DNA of 64,000 nt from AB-629-J13 sp964496365 (GTDB lineage Bacteria > Fidelibacterota > Marinisomatia > Marinisomatales > AB-629-J13), in contig CAZBZK010000002.1 in the NCBI GenBank assembly GCA_964496365.1, positions 1-64,000 on the forward strand, in the 5' to 3' direction. This document shows positions 1 through 9,283 of the stretch, one piece after another. Within the stretch, counting starts at the first letter, position 1; every line of letters starts with the position of its first letter. The notes beneath the pieces are model-generated. The model was given only the letters and a program-made list of their open reading frames with translations. It did no database searches and was not told the origin of the DNA. The position numbers and the translations under genes are program-made.

Positions 1-61
<61 letters not shown>

Positions 62-120
62 AAAAATTAATGTTGAATTACGAATTAATGAAAATAAAGC
101 AAACACAAGCACAAAAGTTA

Positions 121-594
121 TTAGTGTTTTCTCCTCTCAAACAACTGAAAATTTCGGCTAAACACTTTTGATCGAACAATCCATGCCGATGTGTACCCTC
201 TCTTCTTGATTTCATTTTGAAATATCTCCGCTTCGTTCCGGGACACAAAATTACCGATTCGTACTTTATAAACCGGTGCATCAAAAACAATATAGATTTT
301 TTTATCTGTTTGAGATTCTAGTATGGTTTTAAGACTGTCAGCAGATTGTGAGTATCGTGTAGCAAATACTTGTAATCTATATCCATCCAATTCTTGTTTT
401 GTAGTATCAATTGATGATGAGTCAACCACACCCATTGGAGTTGAAAGAAATGAATGGGTAATTTGTCTCCAATTCGGTTGTATATCTTTTATTCGGGATG
501 CATCAAATACTTCATTTTGTCTGTTTTGGGACCATGAGAATGTTAGACATAAATTCCCAGTTAAAAGTATGAAAATTAATTTTTTTATTTTCAC
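121..594 (-). CDS. Secreted SPOR-domain protein
   Basis: The protein has 157 residues. A signal peptide (MKIKKLIFILLTGNLCLTFSWS) is followed by a linker and then a SPOR-type domain at about residues 72-145. That domain starts at GYRLQVFATRYSQSAD and contains the typical VYKVRIGNFVSRNEAE segment. SPOR domains bind glycan strands of peptidoglycan stripped of their stem peptides. The start overlaps the end of the upstream TPR/SH3 gene by 4 nt, so it is the last gene of the bat operon. A periplasmic, wall-associated role is likely; the exact function is not known. SPOR is not a standard member of bat operons. Confidence 0.8.
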   Translation of the reverse strand: MKIKKLIFILLTGNLCLTFSWSQNRQNEVFDASRIKDIQPNWRQITHSFLSTPMGVVDSSSIDTTKQELDGYRLQVFATRYSQSADSLKTILESQTDKKIYIVFDAPVYKVRIGNFVSRNEAEIFQNEIKKRGYTSAWIVRSKVFSRNFQLFERRKH

Positions 595-1328
595 AATATT
601 CTCAACTGCTCAGATAAAACCCAACCTTTTTTCCCATCCAATAAGGAAATTTCAACCCAATCTCCTTGTTCCGAATCAATCGTTACCTTGATTCCTTCGT
701 GTATTTTAAACAATACTGCATCATCACGGATGAAAGGACCGGAAAACGCATTTAATTCTTTAGCAGTAATAATTGCTTTTTTATTATCAGATTTATCCCA
801 ATATTTATCCAAAGTAATTCCATGTAGTATCAAGGTAATAAATAACATGAATTGTATGATAAACCCTCTCAAATTAACATAAAATAATTTGGATGATAAA
901 TAATAAAGAGCTAATACCAAAACACAAAAGGAAGATAAAATCAAAAATTGAGATAAGGTTAGAATGGATTTTAAAACCCTGTACCATTTTAATAGAAAAA
1001 AAGATTCTGGCACATTGATCCGATCTTGCACATGTGTATTTGCAAGATCCAAATTAAAACCAGAATCTTTGTCCAATGGATTTAATGCAATCGCTTTTTC
1101 ATAAGCCCAAATGGATTGACCATAATTCCCTAATTTGTAATAAGCATTACCTAAATTATAATATAAATTTTCATGATGGTATCCTTGTGAAAGAATGGTT
1201 TCAAAATGATTCACCGCCCTCTCATTATTTCCGGAATTTAATAAGGAAATACCCGCCTGAAATAGAGAATCAGGGTTTTGGCTGAACCCTACACAGAAAC
1301 AAATTAATAAAATTAATCTAATTTTCAT
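591..1328 (-). CDS. batE: BatE-like TPR and SH3 membrane protein
   Basis: The protein has 245 residues. A signal peptide is followed by two or three TPR units at about 20-95 (NLYYNLGNAYYKLGNYGQSI and EKAIALNPLDKD). Two hydrophobic membrane segments lie at about 120-175, and a C-terminal bacterial SH3-like domain ends in GDWVEISLLDGKKGWV. This TPR-TM-SH3 order is that of BatE, the last of the Bat (Bacteroides aerotolerance) proteins. It overlaps the 3' end of batD by about 11 nt, so the two are translationally coupled. The role is thought to be envelope stress and aerotolerance; the molecular activity is unknown. Confidence 0.82.
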   Translation of the reverse strand: MKIRLILLICFCVGFSQNPDSLFQAGISLLNSGNNERAVNHFETILSQGYHHENLYYNLGNAYYKLGNYGQSIWAYEKAIALNPLDKDSGFNLDLANTHVQDRINVPESFFLLKWYRVLKSILTLSQFLILSSFCVLVLALYYLSSKLFYVNLRGFIIQFMLFITLILHGITLDKYWDKSDNKKAIITAKELNAFSGPFIRDDAVLFKIHEGIKVTIDSEQGDWVEISLLDGKKGWVLSEQLRIL

Positions 1329-3075
1329 GTCTATTGATATTTTTTAGTAATAAAATTGTCTCATCAATAATACTACTTTTCGAATGTGTACCCTCAGGTG
1401 AAAATCGTGCTGCATCACATCTATTCAAAAGTTGAATGATACTATTAATCTCTTCCGTGGAAAGTTGGGAACTTAACAAAAACTGAATGCGAGACGAATC
1501 CAACTTATCGGTTTGAAGAAAATATTTTTCTTTTAAATATGTGTATAGGGTGGATGTACACAATTCAAATTCATCTTCTCCTCCCTTTTTTAATTGGGTT
1601 ATGGCTTTCTTCAAGGCTTTTTTTGATTGACGAAATGCCTTCCCGTCATCGCTTATTTTACGATAATTATTCACCATTCCGGGAACGATAAATCCGCATA
1701 CTGCTAATGTATAACATAAAACTGCTGTTATGGGAATTCGGTTATTTTGATTCCAATTTGGGATTTCAGTCTTGTGGTATCGGATGTCCTTTCCTATAAG
1801 AGCGATTTCTGATTTGGTTAATCCTTTAGGTGACGTTACCGGAATTTTGCCGGGTGACACCGATATTTGAATTGCATTCGCTATAGTTCTTTTCCATTGT
1901 TCTGATTTTGGTTCGAAAAAAGGTAACTCAACCTTAGGTAAATTAAATCGTCCGGTTTGTCTTGGTATAACCACATATTCCCATCGCATATTTCCAGTAA
2001 TTTTATCTCTAAATGAATCTTTTTTTAGTTCACTTACAGGAGGGAATACTTCTAAAGAATTGGGAAATATGATATCGGGTAAACTGAAAAGTGAAAGGTT
2101 ACCTGTCCCTTTCACCTCTATAAAAAATGTAACGGCTTCATTGGTCTTAACATTTTGATTATCTACTGAAGTTTTCACCGTGTATTGTCCTACAGCACCG
2201 GTAAAATCTGGAGGTTTTCCCTCAGGAAATGACTTAACATTTATTGATTTTGATTCAGATTTTAGAATTTTTTTTACCGTTTGTCGAGATGAGAAGGAAC
2301 CAAAAACATCAAAAAATGGGTCTCTTCTCTTTGATTTCTTATTTTCTACAACTATTTGAGTGTTTAAGACATAGGGATCAATTGGAATGGTTCCTGTCTT
2401 CGTAGGAAATAAAGCAACGGTGTACAGTTTCGCTTTTTTATACCGTACCCCTTTCACATTAACTTCTCTCAAATTTATTTGGCGTGGAGAGTATAGATTT
2501 TCTATCCAAAACCCAACAAACTCAGGTATTTCAACGCTCTCAATGGACAGATCTGATTGGGTGAATAATTGATAAGTAACCGTTATTTGTTCACCCGGAA
2601 AGGCTGTGTGTTTATCCACATCCATTTGAATAAAATATTTTTTTGAATTCCCTCCCCGTTTATTTACGAGGGTATTATTCAATACTTTTATTGGAATTTG
2701 TTTCGTTCTAAATCTTGCTTTACCAACTGTTACAGTTAATGATGGAAGGAGTATGGTTCCTGTTTTTTTTGGAGACAATGTCCAAGATAAACCACGAGTA
2801 GATGTCATCTTACCGTTTACCCATGATATGTTAGTTTGCTGGCTGGGACCGTTTACCACCAAAAAATTTTTTCTCAAGGGTGAGATATCCGCTTGTGGCG
2901 AATCATCCCCGTCAACAGATTCAATTTTTAATTCAAGTACATCATCTAAAGATAAGGATGTGCGGTCAACGGTAGCACTAACGGTAACACCAAATGCAAC
3001 CTGAAGAAAAAGGGGCAGAACCATGATCATAAAATGATATTGGATTTTGTAACAATACATTTTGGATGTTACCAA
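1318..3075 (-). CDS. batD: BatD-like oxygen-tolerance protein
   Basis: The protein has 585 residues. An N-terminal hydrophobic signal (around MIMVLPLFLQVAFG) leads into a series of beta-sandwich domains. The first contains the family's ATVDRTSLSLDDVLELKI-type strand and the later PGEQITVTYQL repeat. One membrane segment at about 445-465 (ITAVLCYTLAVCGFIVPGMV) is followed by a cytoplasmic helical tail of about 115 residues. This matches BatD of the Bat complex. Several in-frame ATGs lie in the first 18 codons; the first overlaps the batC stop by 7 nt and is used here, but the sixth codon would also give a good signal peptide. Confidence 0.85.
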   Translation of the reverse strand: MVTSKMYCYKIQYHFMIMVLPLFLQVAFGVTVSATVDRTSLSLDDVLELKIESVDGDDSPQADISPLRKNFLVVNGPSQQTNISWVNGKMTSTRGLSWTLSPKKTGTILLPSLTVTVGKARFRTKQIPIKVLNNTLVNKRGGNSKKYFIQMDVDKHTAFPGEQITVTYQLFTQSDLSIESVEIPEFVGFWIENLYSPRQINLREVNVKGVRYKKAKLYTVALFPTKTGTIPIDPYVLNTQIVVENKKSKRRDPFFDVFGSFSSRQTVKKILKSESKSINVKSFPEGKPPDFTGAVGQYTVKTSVDNQNVKTNEAVTFFIEVKGTGNLSLFSLPDIIFPNSLEVFPPVSELKKDSFRDKITGNMRWEYVVIPRQTGRFNLPKVELPFFEPKSEQWKRTIANAIQISVSPGKIPVTSPKGLTKSEIALIGKDIRYHKTEIPNWNQNNRIPITAVLCYTLAVCGFIVPGMVNNYRKISDDGKAFRQSKKALKKAITQLKKGGEDEFELCTSTLYTYLKEKYFLQTDKLDSSRIQFLLSSQLSTEEINSIIQLLNRCDAARFSPEGTHSKSSIIDETILLLKNINRHEN

Positions 3076-3926
3076 TCTTTCTCCATTTTTCTGGATTTTG
3101 CTTTTCTTACCATTTGACGTCTTTTATTTACTTTTTCTTTATCTTTTAGTGCATTCAGAATAGCTTGAGCGTTCATTTTGTTTTTTGATGTATCTGCAGG
3201 AACTTCATTTTGGTCTTTTGGTTCTTGTGGTGCCTGTTTTTGTTCACCAGATTCCTGATCTTCTTTCTTTAATTTTGAAGTGTTTTCTTCTTCTTTTTGT
3301 TCCTTATTCTCTTCTTGGTTATCGGATTTTTTTGATTTTGATTCTTCATTTTGAGATTGGTTTTGTTGTCCTTTTTGACTTTCTTTTTTAGATTGCTCTT
3401 CTTGATTTTCTTGATTTTCTTTTTTGGATTGGTCTTGGGATGATTTATTTTGTTTTTCCTCATTTTTATTGTCATCCGAATTTTCGTTTTTATCTTGACT
3501 TTCCTTGTTATTTTGTTGGGTCATTTGCTGAACCAATTCATAATTCCATTTAGCATCCAAATCATGGGGATTTAATTCTAAAGATTTTCTAAAATGGCTC
3601 ATACTTTCTTCCATTTTTTTCTGTTGAAAATACAAACTACCCAAGTTATAGTGAGCCTTTGATTTAAGTAAGTTATTTTCAGAAATAGATGCTTTTTTAA
3701 ATGCAGATTCTGCAGAAATTATATCCTTCGATTGCAATAGAGATGCACCTAAACCAAAATGTACTTCATCATTTGATTCTTTGGTTTTCAACATTGATTC
3801 ATAATATTGAACAGCTTTTTCGTAATCCCCATTTTTAAAATATGTTAATCCCTTGTCCTCAGCAGAAAAACCAATTCCGGTCATAACACTTATAAAGAAA
3901 ATGATAGATAAAAAAGTGAATCTCAA
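3069..3926 (-). CDS. batC: BatC-like TPR protein with K/E/Q/N/S-rich tail
   Basis: The protein has 285 residues. After a signal peptide (FLSIIFFISVMTGIGFS) it carries three TPR units at about 24-135, ending in MSHFRKSLELNPHDLDAKWN. A long low-complexity charged stretch of roughly 110 residues (K, E, Q, N, S) follows, and then a basic C-terminus. Position between batB and batD and the TPR content identify it as BatC. It overlaps batB by 4 nt. The charged stretch is expected to be disordered in the periplasm. The low-complexity region produces long spurious reading frames on both strands. Confidence 0.82.
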   Translation of the reverse strand: MRFTFLSIIFFISVMTGIGFSAEDKGLTYFKNGDYEKAVQYYESMLKTKESNDEVHFGLGASLLQSKDIISAESAFKKASISENNLLKSKAHYNLGSLYFQQKKMEESMSHFRKSLELNPHDLDAKWNYELVQQMTQQNNKESQDKNENSDDNKNEEKQNKSSQDQSKKENQENQEEQSKKESQKGQQNQSQNEESKSKKSDNQEENKEQKEEENTSKLKKEDQESGEQKQAPQEPKDQNEVPADTSKNKMNAQAILNALKDKEKVNKRRQMVRKAKSRKMEKDW

Positions 3927-4939
3927 GTTTTTGTCTCGAATTTTTTTGTTTTTTTTGTGGGAATTATGATAGCCGTAACCAAAAGTAATAGAGATAAAAC
4001 ACCGAAAACTTGAAATTGATCCTCATATTCTGAAAATTCATGGGTACTGATGGTTTTTTTTTCCATTTGATTAATGGCAGTTGTGATTGCTTTATGATGG
4101 GCAGCACGATTATCAAATCTTACATACTCACCTCTGCCAGCGGTAGCAATATCCTTGAGAATGTTTTCATTTAGTGCAGAAGTAATTAATTTTCCCTGTC
4201 GGTCTTTTTTATAGGATGTGTTCCCGGAATTCTTATCGGTTACCGGAATAAGTGAACCGGATATGGAACCCACTCCAACCGTATGAATTATAATCCCAGT
4301 TTGAGAGGCTTTTTCAGCGATTCCGATTGCCTCCCCTTCATGATCTTCCCCATCCGTAATTAAAATTAGCACTTTAAATTTTTCACTTTCAACCGAGAAT
4401 GCAGAAAGTCCTGTATTTAAGGCTGAACTAATATCTGTTCCTTGAGTCGGAATCATGTTTGTATCAATTTCTTCCAAAAATAAAATTGCGGCTTCATAAT
4501 CAGATGTCAAAGGAAGATACAAATGGCTGGCACCAGCAAATACAATGATTCCAACCCGATCTCCTTTGAGTTGTTTAATTATTTGAGTCATTTCAAATTT
4601 TGCTTTTTCCAGTCTATTTGGCTTTACATCTTCTGCATTCATACTAACCGAAACATCCAATGCGAAAACTAAATCAATTCCCTTCCGTTCAATCGGTTTT
4701 ACCTTTGATCCAATTTGAATACCGGAAGCAGACATGATTAAGAATAAAAGCCCTAAAAAGCGAATTCTGTATTTCCATGTGGTTTTTTTAATATCAATAT
4801 GTTCCATTAATTGTTTTTTTAAATGGCTTGATTTTAAATTTAATTTGGTAGAAATAGACGATCTCTTAATACTGAGAATGGGTAATATTCCAAGAATGAT
4901 GATAACAAATAATACAATAGGAAACCGAATGTCCATCAA
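3923..4939 (-). CDS. batB: BatB-like von Willebrand factor A membrane protein
   Basis: The protein has 338 residues. Two N-terminal membrane helices (about 5-23 and 58-78) precede a VWA domain with a full MIDAS metal site, DVSVS at D95-S97-S99. The domain continues with TSDYEAA and LILITDGEDHEG. A membrane helix near the C-terminus (about 310-328) completes the Bat architecture. The start overlaps the batA stop (ATGA). BatA and BatB are thought to form membrane VWA complexes with the other Bat proteins. Confidence 0.88.
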   Translation of the reverse strand: MMDIRFPIVLFVIIILGILPILSIKRSSISTKLNLKSSHLKKQLMEHIDIKKTTWKYRIRFLGLLFLIMSASGIQIGSKVKPIERKGIDLVFALDVSVSMNAEDVKPNRLEKAKFEMTQIIKQLKGDRVGIIVFAGASHLYLPLTSDYEAAILFLEEIDTNMIPTQGTDISSALNTGLSAFSVESEKFKVLILITDGEDHEGEAIGIAEKASQTGIIIHTVGVGSISGSLIPVTDKNSGNTSYKKDRQGKLITSALNENILKDIATAGRGEYVRFDNRAAHHKAITTAINQMEKKTISTHEFSEYEDQFQVFGVLSLLLLVTAIIIPTKKTKKFETKT

Positions 4940-5913
4940 AATGGTCTCCTGAATTTAATCCTCTCAAGGAATTCGTGAATGAGCCCTAAACATAGAGCTG
5001 GAATAAGAAAAAAACCATATAATTCATTATATCTTGTGTATTCTTTTACCTCGATCTCAGTTCGTTCCATGCGATCAATTTCCGAATATATCTCTTCCAA
5101 CGATTCTTCATTCGTGGCTCTGAAATATTGACCATTGGTTCGTTCCGCAATTTTTTTCAACGTTTCCTCATCAATTTCGTTTTTTACATATCCCCTTTTC
5201 GGAATGAAGGTAGTTGCCTGAGTAGTCCCTGCTCCGATAGTGTATATTTTAATATTAAATTCCGTTGCAATATCTGCTGCAGTTAAGGGATCTAATTCTC
5301 CAGCATTATTACTGCCATCCGATAATAAAACCATCACTTTACTTTTCGCTTTACTCCCTCTTAACCGATTGACTGCATTCACGATTGCCATGCCGATTGC
5401 AGTCCCATCGTATTTTCTTTCGGCAACCGTCACTTCTTTTAATAAACTTCCTAAAACTTCCTTGTCCATTGTTAATGGACATTGGATGAATGATTCTCCT
5501 GCAAAAACCAGTAAACCCATTCTATCCCCTGCTCGACTCTTTATAAAATCGCCAGCTGTTTCTTTGACAGCTTCAAGTCTATTTGGGTGAAAATCCTCCG
5601 CCAACATACTACTTGAAATATCAAGAACCATGACAATATCTACCACATCAACTTTGGATTTCTCCAATTTATCCACTTGTTGAGGTCTCGCAAGCCCTAT
5701 AATGATCAAACCTAATACCGTGGATGACATAACCCTTAAAAGGAAATGCCTGAGTCTTCCTCCAGTTTTAAACGATTTGATTAATAATTTTTCTGATGAA
5801 ATTCGGAATACACTCTCTTTGTGAATACCAAATTTTCGATACCAATACTCCAAAATAGGAATGATAATCAAAGCACATAAAAACCATGGATTTTCAAATG
5901 TCATTTTTAACAC
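4936..5913 (-). CDS. batA: BatA-like von Willebrand factor A membrane protein, first gene of the bat operon
   Basis: The protein has 325 residues and the same topology as BatB: membrane helices near 10-23 and 58-76, a VWA domain with MIDAS DISSS (D98, S100, S102), the LVFAGESFIQCPLT segment and VMVLLSDGSNNAGE, and a final membrane helix near 300-318. It heads the run batA-B-C-D-E-SPOR, in which every junction overlaps. In many Bacteroidetes a MoxR ATPase and a DUF58 protein precede batA. Here the upstream neighbour is tatA, so these partners must be encoded elsewhere or be absent. Confidence 0.88.
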   Translation of the reverse strand: MLKMTFENPWFLCALIIIPILEYWYRKFGIHKESVFRISSEKLLIKSFKTGGRLRHFLLRVMSSTVLGLIIIGLARPQQVDKLEKSKVDVVDIVMVLDISSSMLAEDFHPNRLEAVKETAGDFIKSRAGDRMGLLVFAGESFIQCPLTMDKEVLGSLLKEVTVAERKYDGTAIGMAIVNAVNRLRGSKAKSKVMVLLSDGSNNAGELDPLTAADIATEFNIKIYTIGAGTTQATTFIPKRGYVKNEIDEETLKKIAERTNGQYFRATNEESLEEIYSEIDRMERTEIEVKEYTRYNELYGFFLIPALCLGLIHEFLERIKFRRPF

Positions 5914-6115
5914 ATACCCATATTATATAAGAAAGACTACTTTTCAATGAAATTAGACTAAATAATGACACTAAAGATTGAAATGGAGTGCATTAGTTAC
6001 AAAAATTATTAGGTTGGATAAAACTAATCTATGGGATTTTATGAATCAGTTTCAATAAAATGACATCCAATTGAGCCCAGTCAATATGTCATTCCTCAAT
6101 TTCACAATTCAAAGT

Positions 6116-6325
6116 TCAATTCCCATGTTTTTCTTTCGAAGGGGCTTTAGTTCCATCCGGTTCGCCAGCATCTTCAATTTCTTGTTTTGCATCATTCATT
6201 GCACCTTTAAATTCCTTGATTCCTTGCCCCAGACCCTTGGCCAATTCAGGAAGGCGTTTTGCACCAAATAGAAGTAATACTACCAGTAATATAAGAATGA
6301 TTTCCCATGGTCCTAAATTAAACAT
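6116..6325 (-). CDS. tatA: Sec-independent protein translocase subunit TatA/TatE
   Basis: The protein has 69 residues. A single N-terminal membrane helix (PWEIILILLVVLLLF) is followed by the FGAKRLPELAKGLGQ amphipathic helix and a charged tail, the classic TatA layout. TatA forms the pore of the twin-arginine pathway, which exports folded proteins. No tatC is seen nearby, so the core receptor is encoded elsewhere. About 200 nt without a recognisable gene separate it from batA downstream. Confidence 0.92.
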   Translation of the reverse strand: MFNLGPWEIILILLVVLLLFGAKRLPELAKGLGQGIKEFKGAMNDAKQEIEDAGEPDGTKAPSKEKHGN

Positions 6326-6390
6326 TGCTGTTTCTGTATGTATAAGTCATACGTGCTCCTTTTATTGTAGATATGATGAGTTCCACTTTA

Positions 6391-6705
6391 TTATCGAAAA
6401 TATCGTAAGAAATAATAGGAAGTGGCTAATCCTACCAAACCGATAAAATTTAAAGAAATAGTTAACCCAAATTTCAAGGTTATCACTATGAGATTTAATA
6501 CAATCACACCTGAATCCATCCCAGCTAATCCTGCAAAATCCAAATTGATTCCCGTGAGAAAAAACTGTTTAACCACACCTTCAGGCATCATCCATCCAAT
6601 CATTTCACCTAATAATGATCCAATCACGGTTCCACTAAAAAGTACAATGAAAATAAATCCTAAGGATTTTTTATTCAACAGAATCCACCTGATTGTGAAG
6701 CCCAT
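6391..6705 (-). CDS. DUF4321-like small membrane protein
   Basis: The protein has 104 residues and three predicted membrane helices. The glycine-rich first helix contains SGTVIGSLLGEMIG, and the last half contains LKFGLTISLNFIGLVGL. The pattern resembles the uncharacterised DUF4321 family of small membrane proteins. The 5' end overlaps the 3' end of pssA by 35 nt; a later TTG start at codon 10 would remove most of the overlap. Function unknown. Confidence 0.6.
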   Translation of the reverse strand: MGFTIRWILLNKKSLGFIFIVLFSGTVIGSLLGEMIGWMMPEGVVKQFFLTGINLDFAGLAGMDSGVIVLNLIVITLKFGLTISLNFIGLVGLATSYYFLRYFR

Positions 6706-7453
6706 TCAGTTCGGAATTTCCCAATTTATTATGAATGACAAAATTAATAATATTGTAAATAATGTATCCCATTAAAATAGGAAATAACACCAATCCTTTC
6801 CAGATGAAAAGAGTCACTATAAATGAAAATAATCCTAACAGTCGAATGGTATTATTTTTACCTCTTTTCAATGATAAAATTGGAAGTTTATTAAATCGTA
6901 ACGGGCTAACCATCAGAAAACCTAAGATTACCATAAGAACCAAAATAAGCCGTGGATCTCCCATAGAACCATTTATTTGGTAATGAAAAAGCATAAATCC
7001 GTATAATGTTAAGGCATTTACCGGAGTTGGAAGACCAATAAAATATGGTTTATCTTCTTCGGAATAATCCAGATTAAATCGAGCTAATCTTATGGTTCCG
7101 AACATAAGTGGAATGAAACTAATCATTCCCCCAATGATGGGTTCCATTCCATGTACATACACAGTGTAAATAAACAATGCAGGTGAGGCACAGAATGATA
7201 TGGTGTCTGCAAAGGAGTCAAATTCAGTGCCAAATCTCGAGGGAATATTTAAAAGTCGAGCTATCTTACCATCAACGGCATCAAATGCACCGGCAATCAA
7301 AATAATCCATCCAGCTGTGACCGGTTTCCCATCAATGAGTAATCCGATGGAGAGAAAACCAAAAAACATATTAATCACGGTCAATAAATTTGGAATGACT
7401 CTCTTGTTAAATTTTTTCCTTTTCCGTTTAAAGTGCTTACGTTTTCTTCTCAT
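6671..7453 (-). CDS. pssA: CDP-diacylglycerol-serine O-phosphatidyltransferase
   Basis: The protein has 260 residues. It makes phosphatidylserine from CDP-diacylglycerol and serine in the inner membrane. The CDP-alcohol phosphotransferase signature is complete: D58, D61-G62, A65-R66, G75, D79, D83 (DGKIARLLN...GTEFDSFAD). Six or more membrane helices and a very basic N-terminus (RRKRKHFKRKRKKF) are seen. The start overlaps the end of psd by 17 nt, so the two phosphatidylethanolamine steps are encoded as a coupled pair. Confidence 0.93.
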   Translation of the reverse strand: MRRKRKHFKRKRKKFNKRVIPNLLTVINMFFGFLSIGLLIDGKPVTAGWIILIAGAFDAVDGKIARLLNIPSRFGTEFDSFADTISFCASPALFIYTVYVHGMEPIIGGMISFIPLMFGTIRLARFNLDYSEEDKPYFIGLPTPVNALTLYGFMLFHYQINGSMGDPRLILVLMVILGFLMVSPLRFNKLPILSLKRGKNNTIRLLGLFSFIVTLFIWKGLVLFPILMGYIIYNIINFVIHNKLGNSELNGLHNQVDSVE

Positions 7454-8087
7454 TTATTTTTCCTATAATTGTCTCCCCGCCTTTCACTTTTTGACCAAGT
7501 TTTCCAGAGATATGTATATCCTTGGATAGCATCAAATCGACTCTTGATCCAAACATGATAAATCCAAATTTATCTCCTCTTTCTACTTGATTTCCTGGTT
7601 CCGCATAACATTTAATCCGCCGGGCCAAAAGTCCAGCAATTTGTTTGATTTTGATCAATCCTGTTCTGGATTGTATATGTACGATTGATTGCTCATTTTC
7701 ATCCGAAGCAGAATGATTGAATGCCGCCAAAAACTTCCCCTTTTTATACTCTACTTTTTCAATGGTTCCGCTAAACGGAATTCGATTCACATGAACATTG
7801 AACACATTTAAAAAAATTGAAATTAAGGTTGTTTCTCCAATGTCTGGGTCATTTATTGAGTTTATTTGAACAATTTTCCCATCAGCTGGAGATACGAAAA
7901 TTCCAGATTCATCAGGGGTCTCTCGTTTTGGATCTCTAAAAAAATTCAAGCAAAATAAAAACAATAAGCCCGGAATGATAGCTGAGTTTAAAATGAGCGT
8001 AGAATCAATTATATGCCCCCATATTCTTAGTAAAACAGTTGCAATTAATAATCCCGTGATGAATGGGACTCCTTCCCTAGTGATCAT
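7437..8087 (-). CDS. psd: Phosphatidylserine decarboxylase proenzyme (short form)
   Basis: The protein has 216 residues and converts phosphatidylserine to phosphatidylethanolamine. It has one or two N-terminal membrane segments (about 8-48), the SPADGKI block and the NVHVNRIPFSG block. The self-cleavage site is F-G180-S181-R-V-D, where the serine becomes the pyruvoyl cofactor. The length fits the short bacterial/archaeal-like form. A good ribosome binding site (AAGGAAG) lies 7 nt before the ATG. It is the first gene of the psd-pssA pair. Confidence 0.93.
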   Translation of the reverse strand: MITREGVPFITGLLIATVLLRIWGHIIDSTLILNSAIIPGLLFLFCLNFFRDPKRETPDESGIFVSPADGKIVQINSINDPDIGETTLISIFLNVFNVHVNRIPFSGTIEKVEYKKGKFLAAFNHSASDENEQSIVHIQSRTGLIKIKQIAGLLARRIKCYAEPGNQVERGDKFGFIMFGSRVDLMLSKDIHISGKLGQKVKGGETIIGKINEKKT

Positions 8088-8170
8088 TTGATATCTTCCT
8101 TTGATATAATTTCACAATCATAACAATTTACAATTAATCTTAATTTTTTCATTTAACCATAATCAACCGT

Positions 8171-9283
8171 TTAATAATACAAATTGGAATTAGTAATCTT
8201 TTGCAATTTCATACTCACTATTATTGTTTCACCTGTTCTAAAAATTTTAATGTCAATGTTTTCACCGGGACGAATATCCTGATTTAAAATAACATTTTTT
8301 ATATCTTGTGCACTGGTAATACTGATTCCATTTACTGAAAGAATAATGTCTGCAACTTCGATTCCAGCCTTATCACTGGAGCTTCCCTTTTCCACTTCCA
8401 CTACAATGACTCCTTTCACAAATGGTAAATCTAAATATCTTGCAACACGTTTATTCAGAGATTGAACTTGAAGTCCGGTTGAGTAATTTCGGTCAATTTT
8501 ACCCTTATTTTTTAATTCCTCAGCGATGGTTTTAGCTCGATTAATAGGAATTGCAAAACTAATCCCAATAGATCCTTTTGAGTAATTTGATCCTGTATAA
8601 ATAAACGTATTGATCCCAACAACCTCTCCCAAACTATTGACCAGAGGACCCCCACTATTTCCCGGATTGATCGCTGCATCTGTTTGAATCATGTCTTGAA
8701 ATATTTGCCCGGATTCCTGTTGACCAAAATCCATATTTATCGCACTAATAATGCCTGCGGTAGCTGTTGGTTGGTCACTTACATCAAATAGACCATAGGG
8801 ATTTCCCAATGCAATAACCCACTCTCCAATAATTAGATCATTGGAATCTCCCAATGGTGCAAATGGGAAATTGGATCCTTCCATTTTTAATAATGCTAAG
8901 TCTGTAAATCGATCACTTCCTATCACTTCTGAATTGTACTCCTCACCCCCCGGTAAAGTTACAATAATTTCATGGGCGTTTTCAATGACATGGAAATTTG
9001 TGAGCACATAGCCATCTGGACTAATGACGACCCCCGTTCCTGAACTTTTTACTTTTTGTCGGTGAAGTTCATAAGGAAAGAAAAACTCAAAAAACGGATC
9101 AGAGAATGGAGATCTTCTTGAAATTTCTTTCAATTGAATGACGTTAACACTTGCAACCGCTGGTGAAATATTTTTTATAGCTCTGGTAATGGCACTATTT
9201 CGAGAATCATGTAATTCATCCGAACAGAAAATTAATCCATGAACTAATTGTAATAAGAGAAAATATTTAAAAACCATATTCAA
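8171..9283 (-). CDS. HtrA/DegP-type periplasmic serine protease
   Basis: The protein has 370 residues. An N-terminal signal segment (KYFLLLQLVHGLIFC) is followed by a trypsin-like domain with the full triad: H98 (TNFHVIENAHE), D128 (FTDLALLKM) and S210 (NPGNSGGPLV). One PDZ domain lies at about 270-360. A single PDZ makes it DegS-like in layout, but the signal looks cleavable, so a soluble or lipid-anchored periplasmic quality-control protease is equally likely. The start overlaps the end of truA by 17 nt. Confidence 0.92.
   Translation of the reverse strand: MNMVFKYFLLLQLVHGLIFCSDELHDSRNSAITRAIKNISPAVASVNVIQLKEISRRSPFSDPFFEFFFPYELHRQKVKSSGTGVVISPDGYVLTNFHVIENAHEIIVTLPGGEEYNSEVIGSDRFTDLALLKMEGSNFPFAPLGDSNDLIIGEWVIALGNPYGLFDVSDQPTATAGIISAINMDFGQQESGQIFQDMIQTDAAINPGNSGGPLVNSLGEVVGINTFIYTGSNYSKGSIGISFAIPINRAKTIAEELKNKGKIDRNYSTGLQVQSLNKRVARYLDLPFVKGVIVVEVEKGSSSDKAGIEVADIILSVNGISITSAQDIKNVILNQDIRPGENIDIKIFRTGETIIVSMKLQKITNSNLYY

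Noticed and set aside
3185..3475. Reading frames on both strands within batC
   Set aside because: They arise from the K/E/Q/N-rich low-complexity region of batC; composition alone explains them.
5914..6115. TATAAT on the minus strand at 5927-5922 as the batA promoter
   Set aside because: It would leave almost no leader before the batA ATG, and no -35 box is at the right distance; in such AT-rich DNA this match is expected by chance.
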